A stretch of DNA of 64,000 nt from Bradyrhizobium liaoningense (GTDB lineage: Bacteria > Pseudomonadota > Alphaproteobacteria > Rhizobiales > Xanthobacteraceae). Positions 47,721 through 55,476 of this stretch are shown in pieces (within the stretch, counting starts at the first letter, position 1; each line of letters opens with the position of its first letter). The DNA lies in contig NZ_JAFCJM010000012.1 in NCBI RefSeq assembly GCF_018130955.1, forward strand, positions 1 through 64,000, in the 5' to 3' direction. The notes under the pieces were generated by a model that was given only the letters and a program-made list of their open reading frames with translations, searched no databases and was not told the origin of the DNA. A program made the translations under genes and the position numbers.

Positions 47721-49466
47721 TCATTCGGGCAACCCTGCTTTCCGAAGGCCCTCAATCAACAGCTTTGCGTTTGATTGGCCGCCCCGGGCGATATACGCGG
47801 ATATTGTAAAGGCGGGATCGGTCTCAAGCAGACGCGCCACGGCCTCACGTACCTCCGCATCGCGTCCGAGGTGGGCGAAAGCGGACGCGAGACAGCGGTA
47901 TGCTGACGCATAGGAGGGGTTCTGACGTCGAGCTTTCTTCCCTCCGACGATTGCTTCGTCAAAGCGACCAAGCTCAATCAGGGCATACCCCATCCCAGTA
48001 AGCGGCCGGTATAGCTGCGGATCTATCGGGCTCACGCGAATGGCGCGTTCAAAGCTCTGGATCGCCTCCTCCGGCAGCCCTGCAACTCTATAGACCCAGC
48101 CTCTGCTGTTCCATGCGTAAAATGAATTGGGGTTGAGCGCGACCGCGCGGTCGGCCATTTCGATTTCGCTTTCACTATCGCCGACCATGTAAGCCGAGAT
48201 AAAGGCAGCCCACGCTAACGTTTCCGGATCACTATCGTCGATGCGCAATGCCAAGCGACTAAGCCGAATTGCTTCCTTGCGGTCAAATTGAGGATCGACA
48301 CCATAGGCCCAAAGGACGTTGAGCGCGTGACAGCTACCTGCCAGAGCAGCGGCAAGTCCGAACCGAGGGTCAAGCTCCAAGGCGCGATAGGCAAGCCTCA
48401 TCGCCTCGGCCACCGCTTCGCGGGTCGCCAGGTAAAGCTGCGGCAGCGCACGGAGGTAAAAATCATAGGCGGTGAGGTTCTCCGGTCGCCGCCGCGCCGC
48501 CAGTGCAATTTCTGTTTGAAGCAACTTTGGCTGAATGGCTGAGACCACAGCGACCGTCACTTCGTCCTGCAGGGTGAAAACATCTGTCAGGTCACGTTCG
48601 AACCTGTCCGCCCAAATGTGTGCGCCCGTAATCGCATCGATCAATTGCCCGGTGATGCGAACTTTCCCGGCTGCCTTGCGTACAGCCCCCTCAAGGACAT
48701 AGCGCACGCCGAGCCTGCGTCCGACCTCCTTTACGTCGACGGCTCGACCTTTGAAGGTGAAGCTCGAATTGCGAGCGACTACGAACAACGATTTGAACCG
48801 CGAGAGTGCGGTGATGATCTCCTCAACCATTCCGTCCGCGAAGTATTCCTGCTCGGGATCGCCACTCATGTTCTCGAACGGCAGCACAGCGATGGAGGGC
48901 TTGTCCGGCAGTGGCGGGGCCACACCCAGCCTATCGCTCTGCGCGCTAAACGATCCCTCGCGCACCGCAAAAGCGCGGACCGGCTTGGCAATGTTCTTCA
49001 GCTGCTGTTCGCCCCGGTCCTCGAAGCCAGCGTCCAGCTTGCCCTCGACCTCGCTGTACACCTTTTCGGAAATCAAGATGCCGCCCGGATCGGCGACCCC
49101 CTCCAGCCGGACCGCAATGTTGATCCCGTCGCCAAAAAGATCGCCGTCAGCCGCGACGATAACCTCCCCGAGATTGACCCCAATACGCAGCTTAAGGGAG
49201 CTTCGGCCTGATGCGATGCCTTCCTGTATCTCGACCGCGCATCGCACCGCCGCCGACGGACTTGCGAACTCGGCCAACGCGCCGTCACCCGTGGTCTTGA
49301 TCAGTCGCCCGTCGTGGCAGGAGAGGCTCGGCTCGATTATTTCGCGCTTCAGCCGCTCGAACTCGGCGTAGGTGGCTTCCTCAGCGCGTTGCATCAACGC
49401 GGAGTAGCCGACCACGTCAGCGGCCAAGATCGCCGCCAGTCGCCTTTGAACCCGCTGCTCCGCCAC
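47721..49466 (-). CDS. Class III adenylate/guanylate cyclase with TPR domain
   Basis: I start it at a GTG at 49466 (581 aa, VAEQRVQRRLAAILAADVVG): GGAGG lies six bases before it; the upstream frame to 49631 has no such site. Residues about 8-175 are a CHD cyclase domain (LAADVVGYSALM metal-binding Asp, KTTGDGALAEFAS, LRIGVNLGEVI, DGDLFGDGINIAVRLE). A TolB-like segment follows (PSIAVLPFENMSGDPEQEYF through GAHIWADRFER), then TPR repeats to the end. This is a common rhizobial architecture. Substrate (ATP or GTP) is not resolved. Confidence 0.9.
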   Translation of the reverse strand: MAEQRVQRRLAAILAADVVGYSALMQRAEEATYAEFERLKREIIEPSLSCHDGRLIKTTGDGALAEFASPSAAVRCAVEIQEGIASGRSSLKLRIGVNLGEVIVAADGDLFGDGINIAVRLEGVADPGGILISEKVYSEVEGKLDAGFEDRGEQQLKNIAKPVRAFAVREGSFSAQSDRLGVAPPLPDKPSIAVLPFENMSGDPEQEYFADGMVEEIITALSRFKSLFVVARNSSFTFKGRAVDVKEVGRRLGVRYVLEGAVRKAAGKVRITGQLIDAITGAHIWADRFERDLTDVFTLQDEVTVAVVSAIQPKLLQTEIALAARRRPENLTAYDFYLRALPQLYLATREAVAEAMRLAYRALELDPRFGLAAALAGSCHALNVLWAYGVDPQFDRKEAIRLSRLALRIDDSDPETLAWAAFISAYMVGDSESEIEMADRAVALNPNSFYAWNSRGWVYRVAGLPEEAIQSFERAIRVSPIDPQLYRPLTGMGYALIELGRFDEAIVGGKKARRQNPSYASAYRCLASAFAHLGRDAEVREAVARLLETDPAFTISAYIARGGQSNAKLLIEGLRKAGLPE

Positions 49467-49877
49467 AGCGCCCTCCGGCCCACCGGACAAACCACGCCCG
49501 GGAAAAGGGACCCTAGCACTTTGTGGCGCACCTGTGAGCCGTAATAGCAGGAGCCCGATTGCCTCAAGGGGGCATTTTGCCGGGCCCGCAGCCATGGCGT
49601 GCAAAGGAAAATCAAAAAACGAAAATTGCAAATATGCTGAAGTGACGCGGTCCCGCGTTCCCCGCGTTTGGCCCGGCCCCAGGGGACCCGAAAACTAACT
49701 AGGGCCTCTGGTGCCCGCGCGGCAACGCGCTGTGCTCGCTGATCCCGCGCCCAGTCGCGCCGAGATCGGGTCGCTCGTGGTTTTTCCACAGCCACGACCG
49801 ACAGTGGGCTCACGCCGCTCCGACCCGCGAGGGATTGATAATTTGGCAGACCGCCCGCGGACCGCTTTGATCGCGGC
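49467..49877. other. Gap upstream of the cyclase gene, no gene seen
   Basis: 411 bp with no supported gene. Positions 49590-49650 are AT-rich (GGAAAATCAAAAAACGAAAA), a likely promoter stretch for the minus-strand cyclase gene. The rest carries only short shadow frames. Confidence 0.35.
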
Positions 49878-50171
49878 ATGGGACAGTGTCGATACACGAA
49901 ATGGGCTGGTCACTACCCGCCAGGAAGCCCTGCCGATTGGGTCGCCGGAGGGCACGTCACCTGCAACATTCAGTGCCGTGGCGGCGCCTGCAATCGCAAG
50001 GTCGATGTCAGGCTGGATAGCCTACCCCAAGACCGGCCTTGGTCGCGCGTCGGCTGGTGCCTAGTCTGCAAGGAATGCGGCGCGGCGGGCTCGGTGAACA
50101 TCGTACCGAACTGGCATGACATGACCAGCCACGCTGTCCCGTTCTCGACCGGCTGGAAGGGGCGATCGTAG
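49878..50171 (+). CDS. Zinc-ribbon-like hypothetical protein, 97 aa
   Basis: Small soluble protein with paired cysteines: CNIQCRGGAC in the middle and CLVCKEC later (GWCLVCKECGAAGSVNIVPN), the layout of a zinc ribbon. I do not know its function. It resembles a group of short rhizobial zinc-ribbon proteins (memory). No strong ribosome site precedes the ATG. It opens a run of same-strand small unknown genes up to 51.5 kb. Confidence 0.65.
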   Translation: MGQCRYTKWAGHYPPGSPADWVAGGHVTCNIQCRGGACNRKVDVRLDSLPQDRPWSRVGWCLVCKECGAAGSVNIVPNWHDMTSHAVPFSTGWKGRS

Positions 50172-50258
50172 AGCCTAAATTTGCACGCCATCTAACAACG
50201 GGCTAGACGTACGAGTTGCGCGATTGGAAAAACTCGCGTTATAAATGAGGGATTGTTT

Positions 50259-50474
50259 GTGGCCTTTACCTTGACTGATCTAGAAGCGGAGTTGAATGCA
50301 CTAGCGCCAGGTACAGCCTGTTGCATTCACCACGACACATTTGCCGATCTTTTTCCGCCCGGTGAACCTGACGACAGCGCAAGGAAGGCGGCGTACGACT
50401 TCGCGAAGGCGAATGGCTGCGTGATTGACAATCGCCCAGCTGAGCAGACTTTGTGCTTCGTCAAGCCGATATAG
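50259..50474 (+). CDS. Hypothetical protein, 71 aa
   Basis: Start chosen at a GTG at 50259 with GAGG eight bases before; a TTG at 50253 is too close to that site. The 71-aa product (VAFTLTDLEAELNALAPGTA) has an acidic N-terminal helix, CCIHHD, and a C-terminal CVIDNRPAEQTLCFVKPI strand-like part. Family not recognised. It ends 31 bp before the next gene on the same strand. Confidence 0.6.
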   Translation: MAFTLTDLEAELNALAPGTACCIHHDTFADLFPPGEPDDSARKAAYDFAKANGCVIDNRPAEQTLCFVKPI

Positions 50475-50505
50475 ATTTGACGATACCAGCCGGTTGGGTC
50501 ATTTC

Positions 50506-51045
50506 ATGACGAACGGGGAAGCAAGGGATGCGCATGCCCTCGCGATCGGTAAGATCGCCATGGCATGGAACGAGTATCACGAACTGCTGGGAAACTTGTT
50601 CGCAAGCCTCTTTACGAAATCTCACTTCACTACAACACTCGCGATTTGGCATTGTCTGGATAACGACAGAACACAGAGGCGACTGCTTCGTGCCGCTGCT
50701 GAGACCTACCTTCACCACGATAAGAAGGGCTTAGAAGAACTCTTGTGGTTGCTGAACAAGACGGACACTCTTCTCGCGCAGCAAAGAAACGTTGGCATAC
50801 ATGCGCCGTTGAACGCCCTGTTTGAGATCGACGGAAAGCACAAACTGCTATCCGTGCCGGGTCCAGGTAATCGCAATGCCAAACATCTCGATGGGCGAGA
50901 TGTCCTTGCGGAATACGCTCATTACGAGCAGCAGATTAAGAAAATGCGCGAATTTGCCTTTGCATTAAGGTTTAAACTCACGGTGGGTAAGCACACGGAT
51001 GCCCCCTGGCCGACACGGCCAAAACTGTCAGTCCGCCCCGGCTAA
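50506..51045 (+). CDS. HEPN-like helical protein, 179 aa
   Basis: I start it at the ATG at 50506 (MTNGEARDAHALAIGKIAMA). The frame is open to 50425, overlapping the previous gene. It is all-helical in appearance: an N-terminal helix with MAWNEYHELLGNLFASLF, a second with RRLLRAAAETYLHH, and then RNVGIH (Arg94 to His99), an Rx4H motif with Asn after Arg, the mark of HEPN ribonuclease-fold proteins. A C-terminal helix (YAHYEQQIKKMREFAFALRF) follows. Function is not shown. The HEPN link is a motif-level inference. The DUF2441-like gene lies 57 bp downstream. Confidence 0.6.
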   Translation: MTNGEARDAHALAIGKIAMAWNEYHELLGNLFASLFTKSHFTTTLAIWHCLDNDRTQRRLLRAAAETYLHHDKKGLEELLWLLNKTDTLLAQQRNVGIHAPLNALFEIDGKHKLLSVPGPGNRNAKHLDGRDVLAEYAHYEQQIKKMREFAFALRFKLTVGKHTDAPWPTRPKLSVRPG

Positions 51046-51102
51046 CCTGAAATGTAATCAAATTCTGGATCGTCCAGCATTGGTAAGTTGAGGTTTAGCG
51101 GA

Positions 51103-51540
51103 ATGCCATTTTTCGCCTGCACGATGATGCTCAATCAGGGCTCGATAGTACGCCCGGGCAATTGGGGCAGAATTGTCCGGCTGATTGGCCCCGCTCATCG
51201 TGACTGGCAGCGCGAGATAATCTTGGAGGATATTCGAAAGACCGAATTCCCGATCCTGCCTTCACGGCTCGAAAGTGCGTTCGTTATAGATGAGTTGGAT
51301 GAGGCACAGTACTATACTGCGAACTTTGCCAAACTCTCCCTCCTTTACGAAGTAGCGCTGATTGACGATGGCGCCCCGACGCACGAGGCCGATTGGAAAG
51401 GTACAGGGCCCTACGACAATACAAACGAGTGGGCCCGGCGATATTGGCGAGGGGATGTGGTGCCTCACCCTGAAACGACTTTGAAGCTTCGAGAACGGCT
51501 TACACTCTCCCGCCTGCGGATCGAAAGGCAGGTGGTCTGA
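51103..51540 (+). CDS. DUF2441-like hypothetical protein, 145 aa
   Basis: Start chosen at the ATG at 51103 rather than a TTG at 51088. The sequence reads like DUF2441 as I remember it: LNQGSIVRPGNWGRIVRL, REIILEDIRKTEFPILPSRL, ESAFVIDELDEAQYY, then LLYEVALIDDGAPTHEADW. That order of conserved blocks is also reminiscent of ADP-ribosyltransferase-like folds, but I cannot assign catalytic residues. It follows the HEPN-like gene by 57 bp. Confidence 0.6.
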   Translation: MPFFACTMMLNQGSIVRPGNWGRIVRLIGPAHRDWQREIILEDIRKTEFPILPSRLESAFVIDELDEAQYYTANFAKLSLLYEVALIDDGAPTHEADWKGTGPYDNTNEWARRYWRGDVVPHPETTLKLRERLTLSRLRIERQVV

Positions 51541-51545
51541 TCCGC

Positions 51546-51608
51546 ATGTGCAATCTCTACAGCATCACGACCAACCAAGCTGCCATCGTTGCACTCTCCC
51601 GCGTGGTC
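51546..51608 (+). pseudogene. SRAP (YedK/HMCES-like) N-terminal fragment
   Basis: The frame opens MCNLYSITTNQAAIVALSRV, the N-terminus of SOS-response-associated peptidase proteins, with the catalytic Cys2 intact. After 21 residues it runs into Pro/Arg-rich unrelated sequence (RPPPPNRTRRPR), and the same frame continues into a different gene starting at 51654. So only the first tenth of the gene is left. Confidence 0.75.
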
Positions 51609-51653
51609 CGACCGCCGCCCCCGAACCGAACCCGGAGACCAAGAATAATCGCC

Positions 51654-52187
51654 ATGCCCCGAACCGTAGTACTTCTTATTTTTCTAATGATGCCGTCACA
51701 TGCCTTCGCGCAGATGGTTGGTGATCAGCGGTGCAAAGATCAACAATTCACCTCTGTGCAGGTTGACGGGATAATTAAGAGCATCCGTTGGGTGATCAAC
51801 TCTGTTGAGGCGGTCCCACCGGATGAGGCTGAATACATGCGCACCGAAGCACGTACTGCTCTCGAACTACGAAATCGAGCACGCTTTAACGCCGTTGCCA
51901 GCCGGCGCTATTATCCGGCGCTGCAATTCCACGATGATGCGAAGGTCGTGATGGACAACGTGACTACGGCGCGGTCTGCCGCTGGGCGCGACCTAGCGCG
52001 ACTTCTCGTGGTGGTTCTCGGGCGATTGGTAGACATGAACCACCGGATGCACGAATACATTGATGCGGACGGAAAGCGCAATGCGCCCGTCCTTACGCAG
52101 AAGAACCGCGATACCATGTACTTCAATCTCCCAGTCGCCAAAGATCAAACGGTCAGTCTTTTGCAATGTGTGATCAGCGTTCTCTAG
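51654..52187 (+). CDS. Secreted hypothetical protein, 177 aa
   Basis: I start it at the ATG at 51654 (MPRTVVLLIFLMMPSHAFAQ) because that gives a clean signal peptide cut after AFA; the open frame to 51546 is a SRAP fragment read through. The mature part is helical (DEAEYMRTEARTALELRNRA, LARLLVVVLGRLVDMNHRM) with a cysteine near each end (Cys29 in QRCKDQQF and one in LLQCVISVL). Periplasmic. Family not recognised. Confidence 0.62.
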   Translation: MPRTVVLLIFLMMPSHAFAQMVGDQRCKDQQFTSVQVDGIIKSIRWVINSVEAVPPDEAEYMRTEARTALELRNRARFNAVASRRYYPALQFHDDAKVVMDNVTTARSAAGRDLARLLVVVLGRLVDMNHRMHEYIDADGKRNAPVLTQKNRDTMYFNLPVAKDQTVSLLQCVISVL

Positions 52188-52207
52188 TGCGTTCGCCGCT
52201 GACACTC

Positions 52208-52443
52208 GACCGATACAGGCGCACAGTCGCATCCTGCGCGGCAGGCGGGACTGATCTTGGCGACTGGCTTGTGCGCAAGGGGCGCGCGTTGGACTGGCCG
52301 CGATACAGTCGTGGACACTATGCGGCGGCTCAGGATCAGGCTCGGCGGGGTGAACGCGGCTTGTGGTCTGGCAGCTTTATCGAGCCGCGGCGGTATCGCG
52401 AGTGCGTCCGACTTGGCGGACGGATCGCATCTTGCTGGGATCC
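52208..52443 (+). pseudogene. Thermonuclease (SNase) C-terminal fragment
   Basis: DRYRRTVASCAAGGTDLGDW, ALDWPRYSRGHYAAAQDQAR and GLWSGSFIEPRRYRECVRLG match the C-terminal third of staphylococcal-nuclease-like proteins, including the RxVAxC strand and ALDW...Y helix. The N-terminal two-thirds with most of the active site is missing, and the frame continues into the next gene. A truncated remnant. Confidence 0.75.
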
Positions 52444-52465
52444 AATGAGCGGAGGAAATGGGGTC

Positions 52466-52891
52466 GTGAGCATAAAGCAGAGCATTGTCGTCGGGATCGT
52501 CGCCGCTGTGATGATCGGTGGATCGCATGCTGAGCCGAATGAGGTGCTTTATCGACTGCAAGAGCGTTGTGGCAAACAGACATCGGAAACTTTTCAAAAG
52601 GAGTGGGGCGGCAACGTCGTAAACACAAAGGACGGTCAGACGCTCGCGAATTTTGAAAATCACTATAACGCGCGGCTCAACAAGTGCTTGTACTTGGAGA
52701 GCACCACCATGCTTCATGCGAAGGAGAAAAAGGCGAACAAGAGCCTTCGGCTGTTTGACCTTCACGAAAACAGGGAAATCGGCAGTTTCTTTTCCCTCGA
52801 TGGTCGGACCATGATGTGCAACGTGCGCGACGCTTCCTGCAAGACAGAGGACGAATGGCGCGCGCTGGCGAAGCCGTTGATGGAAGAGTGA
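52466..52891 (+). CDS. Secreted hypothetical protein, 141 aa
   Basis: Start chosen at a GTG at 52466 with GGAGG ten bases before; the ATG at 52445 would put the ribosome site inside the gene. The product has a signal peptide (VSIKQSIVVGIVAAVMIGGS, cut after SHA) and a charged mature part with four cysteines (LQERCGKQT, LNKCLYLE, MMCNVRDASCK). Likely periplasmic. Family not recognised. The upstream in-frame part is the SNase remnant. Confidence 0.65.
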   Translation: MSIKQSIVVGIVAAVMIGGSHAEPNEVLYRLQERCGKQTSETFQKEWGGNVVNTKDGQTLANFENHYNARLNKCLYLESTTMLHAKEKKANKSLRLFDLHENREIGSFFSLDGRTMMCNVRDASCKTEDEWRALAKPLMEE

Positions 52892-52953
52892 CCTGAACCA
52901 ATGAAGATGACGCACTGGGCAGGCTCATCCCACCGCAACCGCATCGCCTCGCC

Positions 52954-53208
52954 ATGATCGTGCGGCATTCGTCTGGCTTCATCGCACCGTGCCTGCCGTC
53001 GAAGGTCGCGCTGCCGCCCTCCGGGCCGCTATGGGTTCACGAAATAAAGTTCGACGGCTATCGGCTCATGGTTCGCCGGAATGGCGCGCGGGTCCGCTGC
53101 TTCACGCGCAATGGCCATGACTGGACCGGCCGCTTCCCGGCTATGACAGCGCAGACACGCGCCACGGGACGTCCCTCAGGCGCTCAGGATCGCGATGCGC
53201 GACGATGA
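52954..53208 (+). pseudogene. LigD-type ATP-dependent DNA ligase N-terminal fragment
   Basis: GFIAPCLPSKVALPPSGPLW, then VHEIKFDGYRLMVRRNGARV and FTRNGHDWTGRFPA match the start of the adenylation domain of LigD/LigC ligases. EIKFDGYR is motif I with the adenylated Lys. After about 60 residues the frame turns into unrelated Arg/Ala-rich sequence and stops. The remaining motifs III-V are absent, so it cannot be active. Confidence 0.8.
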
Positions 53209-53229
53209 CAAGGAAGACGAGGCGGAGGC

Positions 53230-53343
53230 ATGAAATTCACCAACGAGCGTCCCTTGGCTGATCCTGACCAAGCTGCGCGGGCTCGGACTTTGGCGGCGGT
53301 GATGCTCATCGGGTTCTTACCGCCGCGCAGAACTGTTCTGTGA
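53230..53343 (+). pseudogene. N-terminal fragment of a small conserved rhizobial protein
   Basis: MKFTNERPLADPDQAAR follows a GGAGG site and matches, from memory, the beginning of a short protein family common in Bradyrhizobium (MKFxNERPxADPExAAR). After about 17 residues the sequence no longer fits, and the 37-aa frame stops inside the 3' end of the opposite-strand gene. Probably a truncated copy. Confidence 0.5.
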
Positions 53344-53884
53344 CCGCCGCCGTTTCCTCGGTGACGTTCCAGCCGTTCGTCTCGGCGTTTTCCTTGGCCA
53401 ACTTTTGCTCGTTCTGAAGCATCTTTTTGATGTGCGCGTACGGTTTCCAGTCGGCCTTGGACAGCTTGACGGGGGGCGCACCGCAGACGTTGTGGGCAAT
53501 CGCTTTCTGCACACTAGTGCTGACATCGCTCATGTGGTCCTCGACCACGGCGCTGAAGCGCGCCTTGGCGTATTGGCTGTTGGCTGCGATGAAGTCCCTG
53601 CAGAACGCGACCCGTTGACCTCCGTCGCGGGCCTTGATGTAGGCCGTCTGCGCTTCGTAATGGACGCGGTAAGCGAGTTTGTCGGCGTTCGGGTCGGATT
53701 TCACCGCTTCGAGCATGGTACGGTGGTCACCCAAGGTGGAGTCATTGATGCTGATGTCACATACTTTGGCGAGGGAGACGACCGGAACGTAGGCCCGCAC
53801 CTTGGCTTCCAAGGCATCGTTGGCCTTCGCGACTGATGCGAACAGGCTGGCGGCGATTGCGAAAGCAGCGAGACAGCGTTTCAT
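53306..53884 (-). CDS. Secreted hypothetical protein, 192 aa
   Basis: Start chosen at the ATG at 53884 (MKRCLAAFAIAASLFASVAK): GGAG is ten bases before it, and the signal peptide is clean (cut after AKA). Alternative Met at 53893. The mature part is helical with four cysteines (AKVCDISIND, VAFCRDF, HNVCGAPP, EQFCAAV), likely two disulfides. It is the only minus-strand gene in this accessory stretch. Function unknown. Confidence 0.7.
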   Translation of the reverse strand: MKRCLAAFAIAASLFASVAKANDALEAKVRAYVPVVSLAKVCDISINDSTLGDHRTMLEAVKSDPNADKLAYRVHYEAQTAYIKARDGGQRVAFCRDFIAANSQYAKARFSAVVEDHMSDVSTSVQKAIAHNVCGAPPVKLSKADWKPYAHIKKMLQNEQKLAKENAETNGWNVTEETAAVTEQFCAAVRTR

Positions 53885-54280
53885 TGGTGACATGCTCCAG
53901 GTCACCGAACAGCAAGCGGCGGCGGCGTGGGGTTCGCGGTGGCCGACCGCACACACCAGCGAGGCGACCCAGCCGCGAAGCGTCCAGCCCAGAGAACGGG
54001 TTGAGCAACTTACTGCGCGAATTTCTTGGGCGGCTGTCGAGCGCCCATCTTGATCTGGATCATGGTTCCGCTCCGTGACCGAGACTGCAGGCCGCGAAGC
54101 CGGTCTCGGCAGTCAAGGATGGCGACGACACCTGCAGAGCGTCCGCCATCATCGCCTTGGCAGAACGCCGTTCACGAGTTTAAGCGCGGCAGGGGCAAAG
54201 GCCAGGCGCAACGCCTAGTCGGCGCGGGGCGCATCCTCCGGATTGAGCACCCCGAGCCGCTCGGCAATGGTGACGAGTTG

Positions 54281-54457
54281 AGGCACCGTTTGAACCAGAA
54301 GTGCACGCCGGTTCATGAGCTGGAGCGCTACATGCGCTGCAAGGATTGCTCGGCGGTGCGCGGCTATCCATACAAACGCAGCCATCTGGTGGCGCTGCGC
54401 GCGACCAAGATCAGCGCGAGCGATCCGCCGTCAACTTGGTGGCCGGGAGAAAGATAA
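54281..54457 (+). pseudogene. C-terminal fragment of a CxxC zinc-ribbon protein
   Basis: RYMRCKDCSAVRGYPYKRSH and LVALRATKISASDPPSTWWP resemble the C-terminal end of short Bradyrhizobium proteins with a RCKxC zinc-ribbon half and a terminal PPSTWWPGE (memory). The upstream part of the frame (from 54026) is Arg/Ser-rich and does not look coding, so only the tail of the gene appears to remain. Confidence 0.5.
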
Positions 54458-54460
54458 ACA

Positions 54461-55133
54461 ATGCAGGTGACCGTCTCTCAACTCATCCAAACGGCCTTCG
54501 CGATGGCAGATGCCAATTATCCATCGTTGGCTATTCAGTGGACCGCTGCGTCGTACAGGGTCGAAAGCGCGATGATCGGCACGATGGTCTCGAAGAAAGT
54601 GCATGACATGGGGCGCATTGACATTCTTTCGCGAGCACTCGAAGATGAGGAGCGAGAACGTCTTCGAGTGGCAAGCCCGATTTGCATGCCAACAATTTAG
54701 CAGTGCTATCTGCGGCTTCGTCGGCGGAATGTACGCAGTGGTCCGCGCCCTGCGTGATCGCGAACAGCGGAATTCGCAAGGTAATATCGCAAGGGTCTTC
54801 GCCGCGCCCGACCTCGATCAACTCCTGCACGATCTGGAGTTGGTTCGCGTTCCCCTCGAAAAGTTCGAGCTTCAGCGGGATCGCAAGCTGGAAGCGCCTC
54901 TACAGATGTTCACCCTGCCTTACGCCGACGGCATCATCGATGTCTCGACGTATGATCGATCCGACCCCAACAGGGCGTTGATCCTGCCGACCGGCTTCAG
55001 CACTGTGAGAGGCTCATATGGATGGTTCACCAGCGATTGGCAGCACGGAGGCCCGAAGTGGCTTTATCGACGCGATCTCGCGGAGACCTTCCTCAAGCTT
55101 GCACTCGCTGAACCTTCTGCAGAATTGAAGTGA
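54461..55133 (+). pseudogene. Probable frameshifted hypothetical gene
   Basis: Two overlapping frames on the same strand look like halves of one gene. Frame A starts at 54461 (MQVTVSQLIQTAFAMADANY) behind GGGAGAAAG and stops at 54700. Frame B, open from 54603, ends at 55133 and has coding character from about FACQQFSSAICGFVGGMY onward (VPLEKFELQRDRKLEAPLQM, GSYGWFTSDWQHGGPKWLYR). A single-base shift near 54650-54680 would join ERERLR to QARFACQQ. They could also be two separate genes. Family unknown. Confidence 0.45.
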
Positions 55134-55142
55134 TTGACGCCT

Positions 55143-55268
55143 GTGTACAATCTCTACTCGATCACCACGAACCAAGCCGCGATCATCAACCTGGTTCGGG
55201 TGATCAATCGCCATGTCGGCGACCTGCCGCCAATGCCGGGCGTGTTTACCCATTACGCATGGCCAAGG
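55143..55268 (+). pseudogene. Second SRAP N-terminal fragment, Cys2 lost
   Basis: VYNLYSITTNQAAIINLVRV followed by NRHVGDLPPMPGVFTHYAWP is the N-terminus of a SRAP/YedK protein, longer than the copy at 51546. The codon after the start is TAC (Tyr), where functional proteins have the nucleophile Cys2. Homology ends near 55268 and the frame stops at 55367. A dead remnant. Confidence 0.75.
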
Positions 55269-55347
55269 AGCAAACCCGCGTTAACGAGTTGTGAACTTCT
55301 ATTGATCAATTTGACGATTAAGCCCTTTGTCGATAGGAGCGCTGAAA

Positions 55348-55476
55348 ATGACGCGCCGCGTGCGTAAAGAGCTAGAACACAAACTTGCGCAAACCCGAAG
55401 GCTGGCACTGGAACCGACCGATCCGTTGACCTGCGAACGGTTAGCGCAGCTTATTGAAGATCTAGCAGGCTGTTGA
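55348..55476 (+). pseudogene. Small ORF truncated by the IS insertion
   Basis: ATG with a good GGAG eight bases ahead encodes MTRRVRKELEHKLAQTRRLA followed by LEPTDPLTCERLAQLIEDL, a helical basic peptide. The last three residues and the stop (TGA at 55474) come from the IS inverted repeat. Removing the IS and one CTAG would let the frame go on as DLDAKAAREQCDQK, so the original protein was probably longer. Confidence 0.6.
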
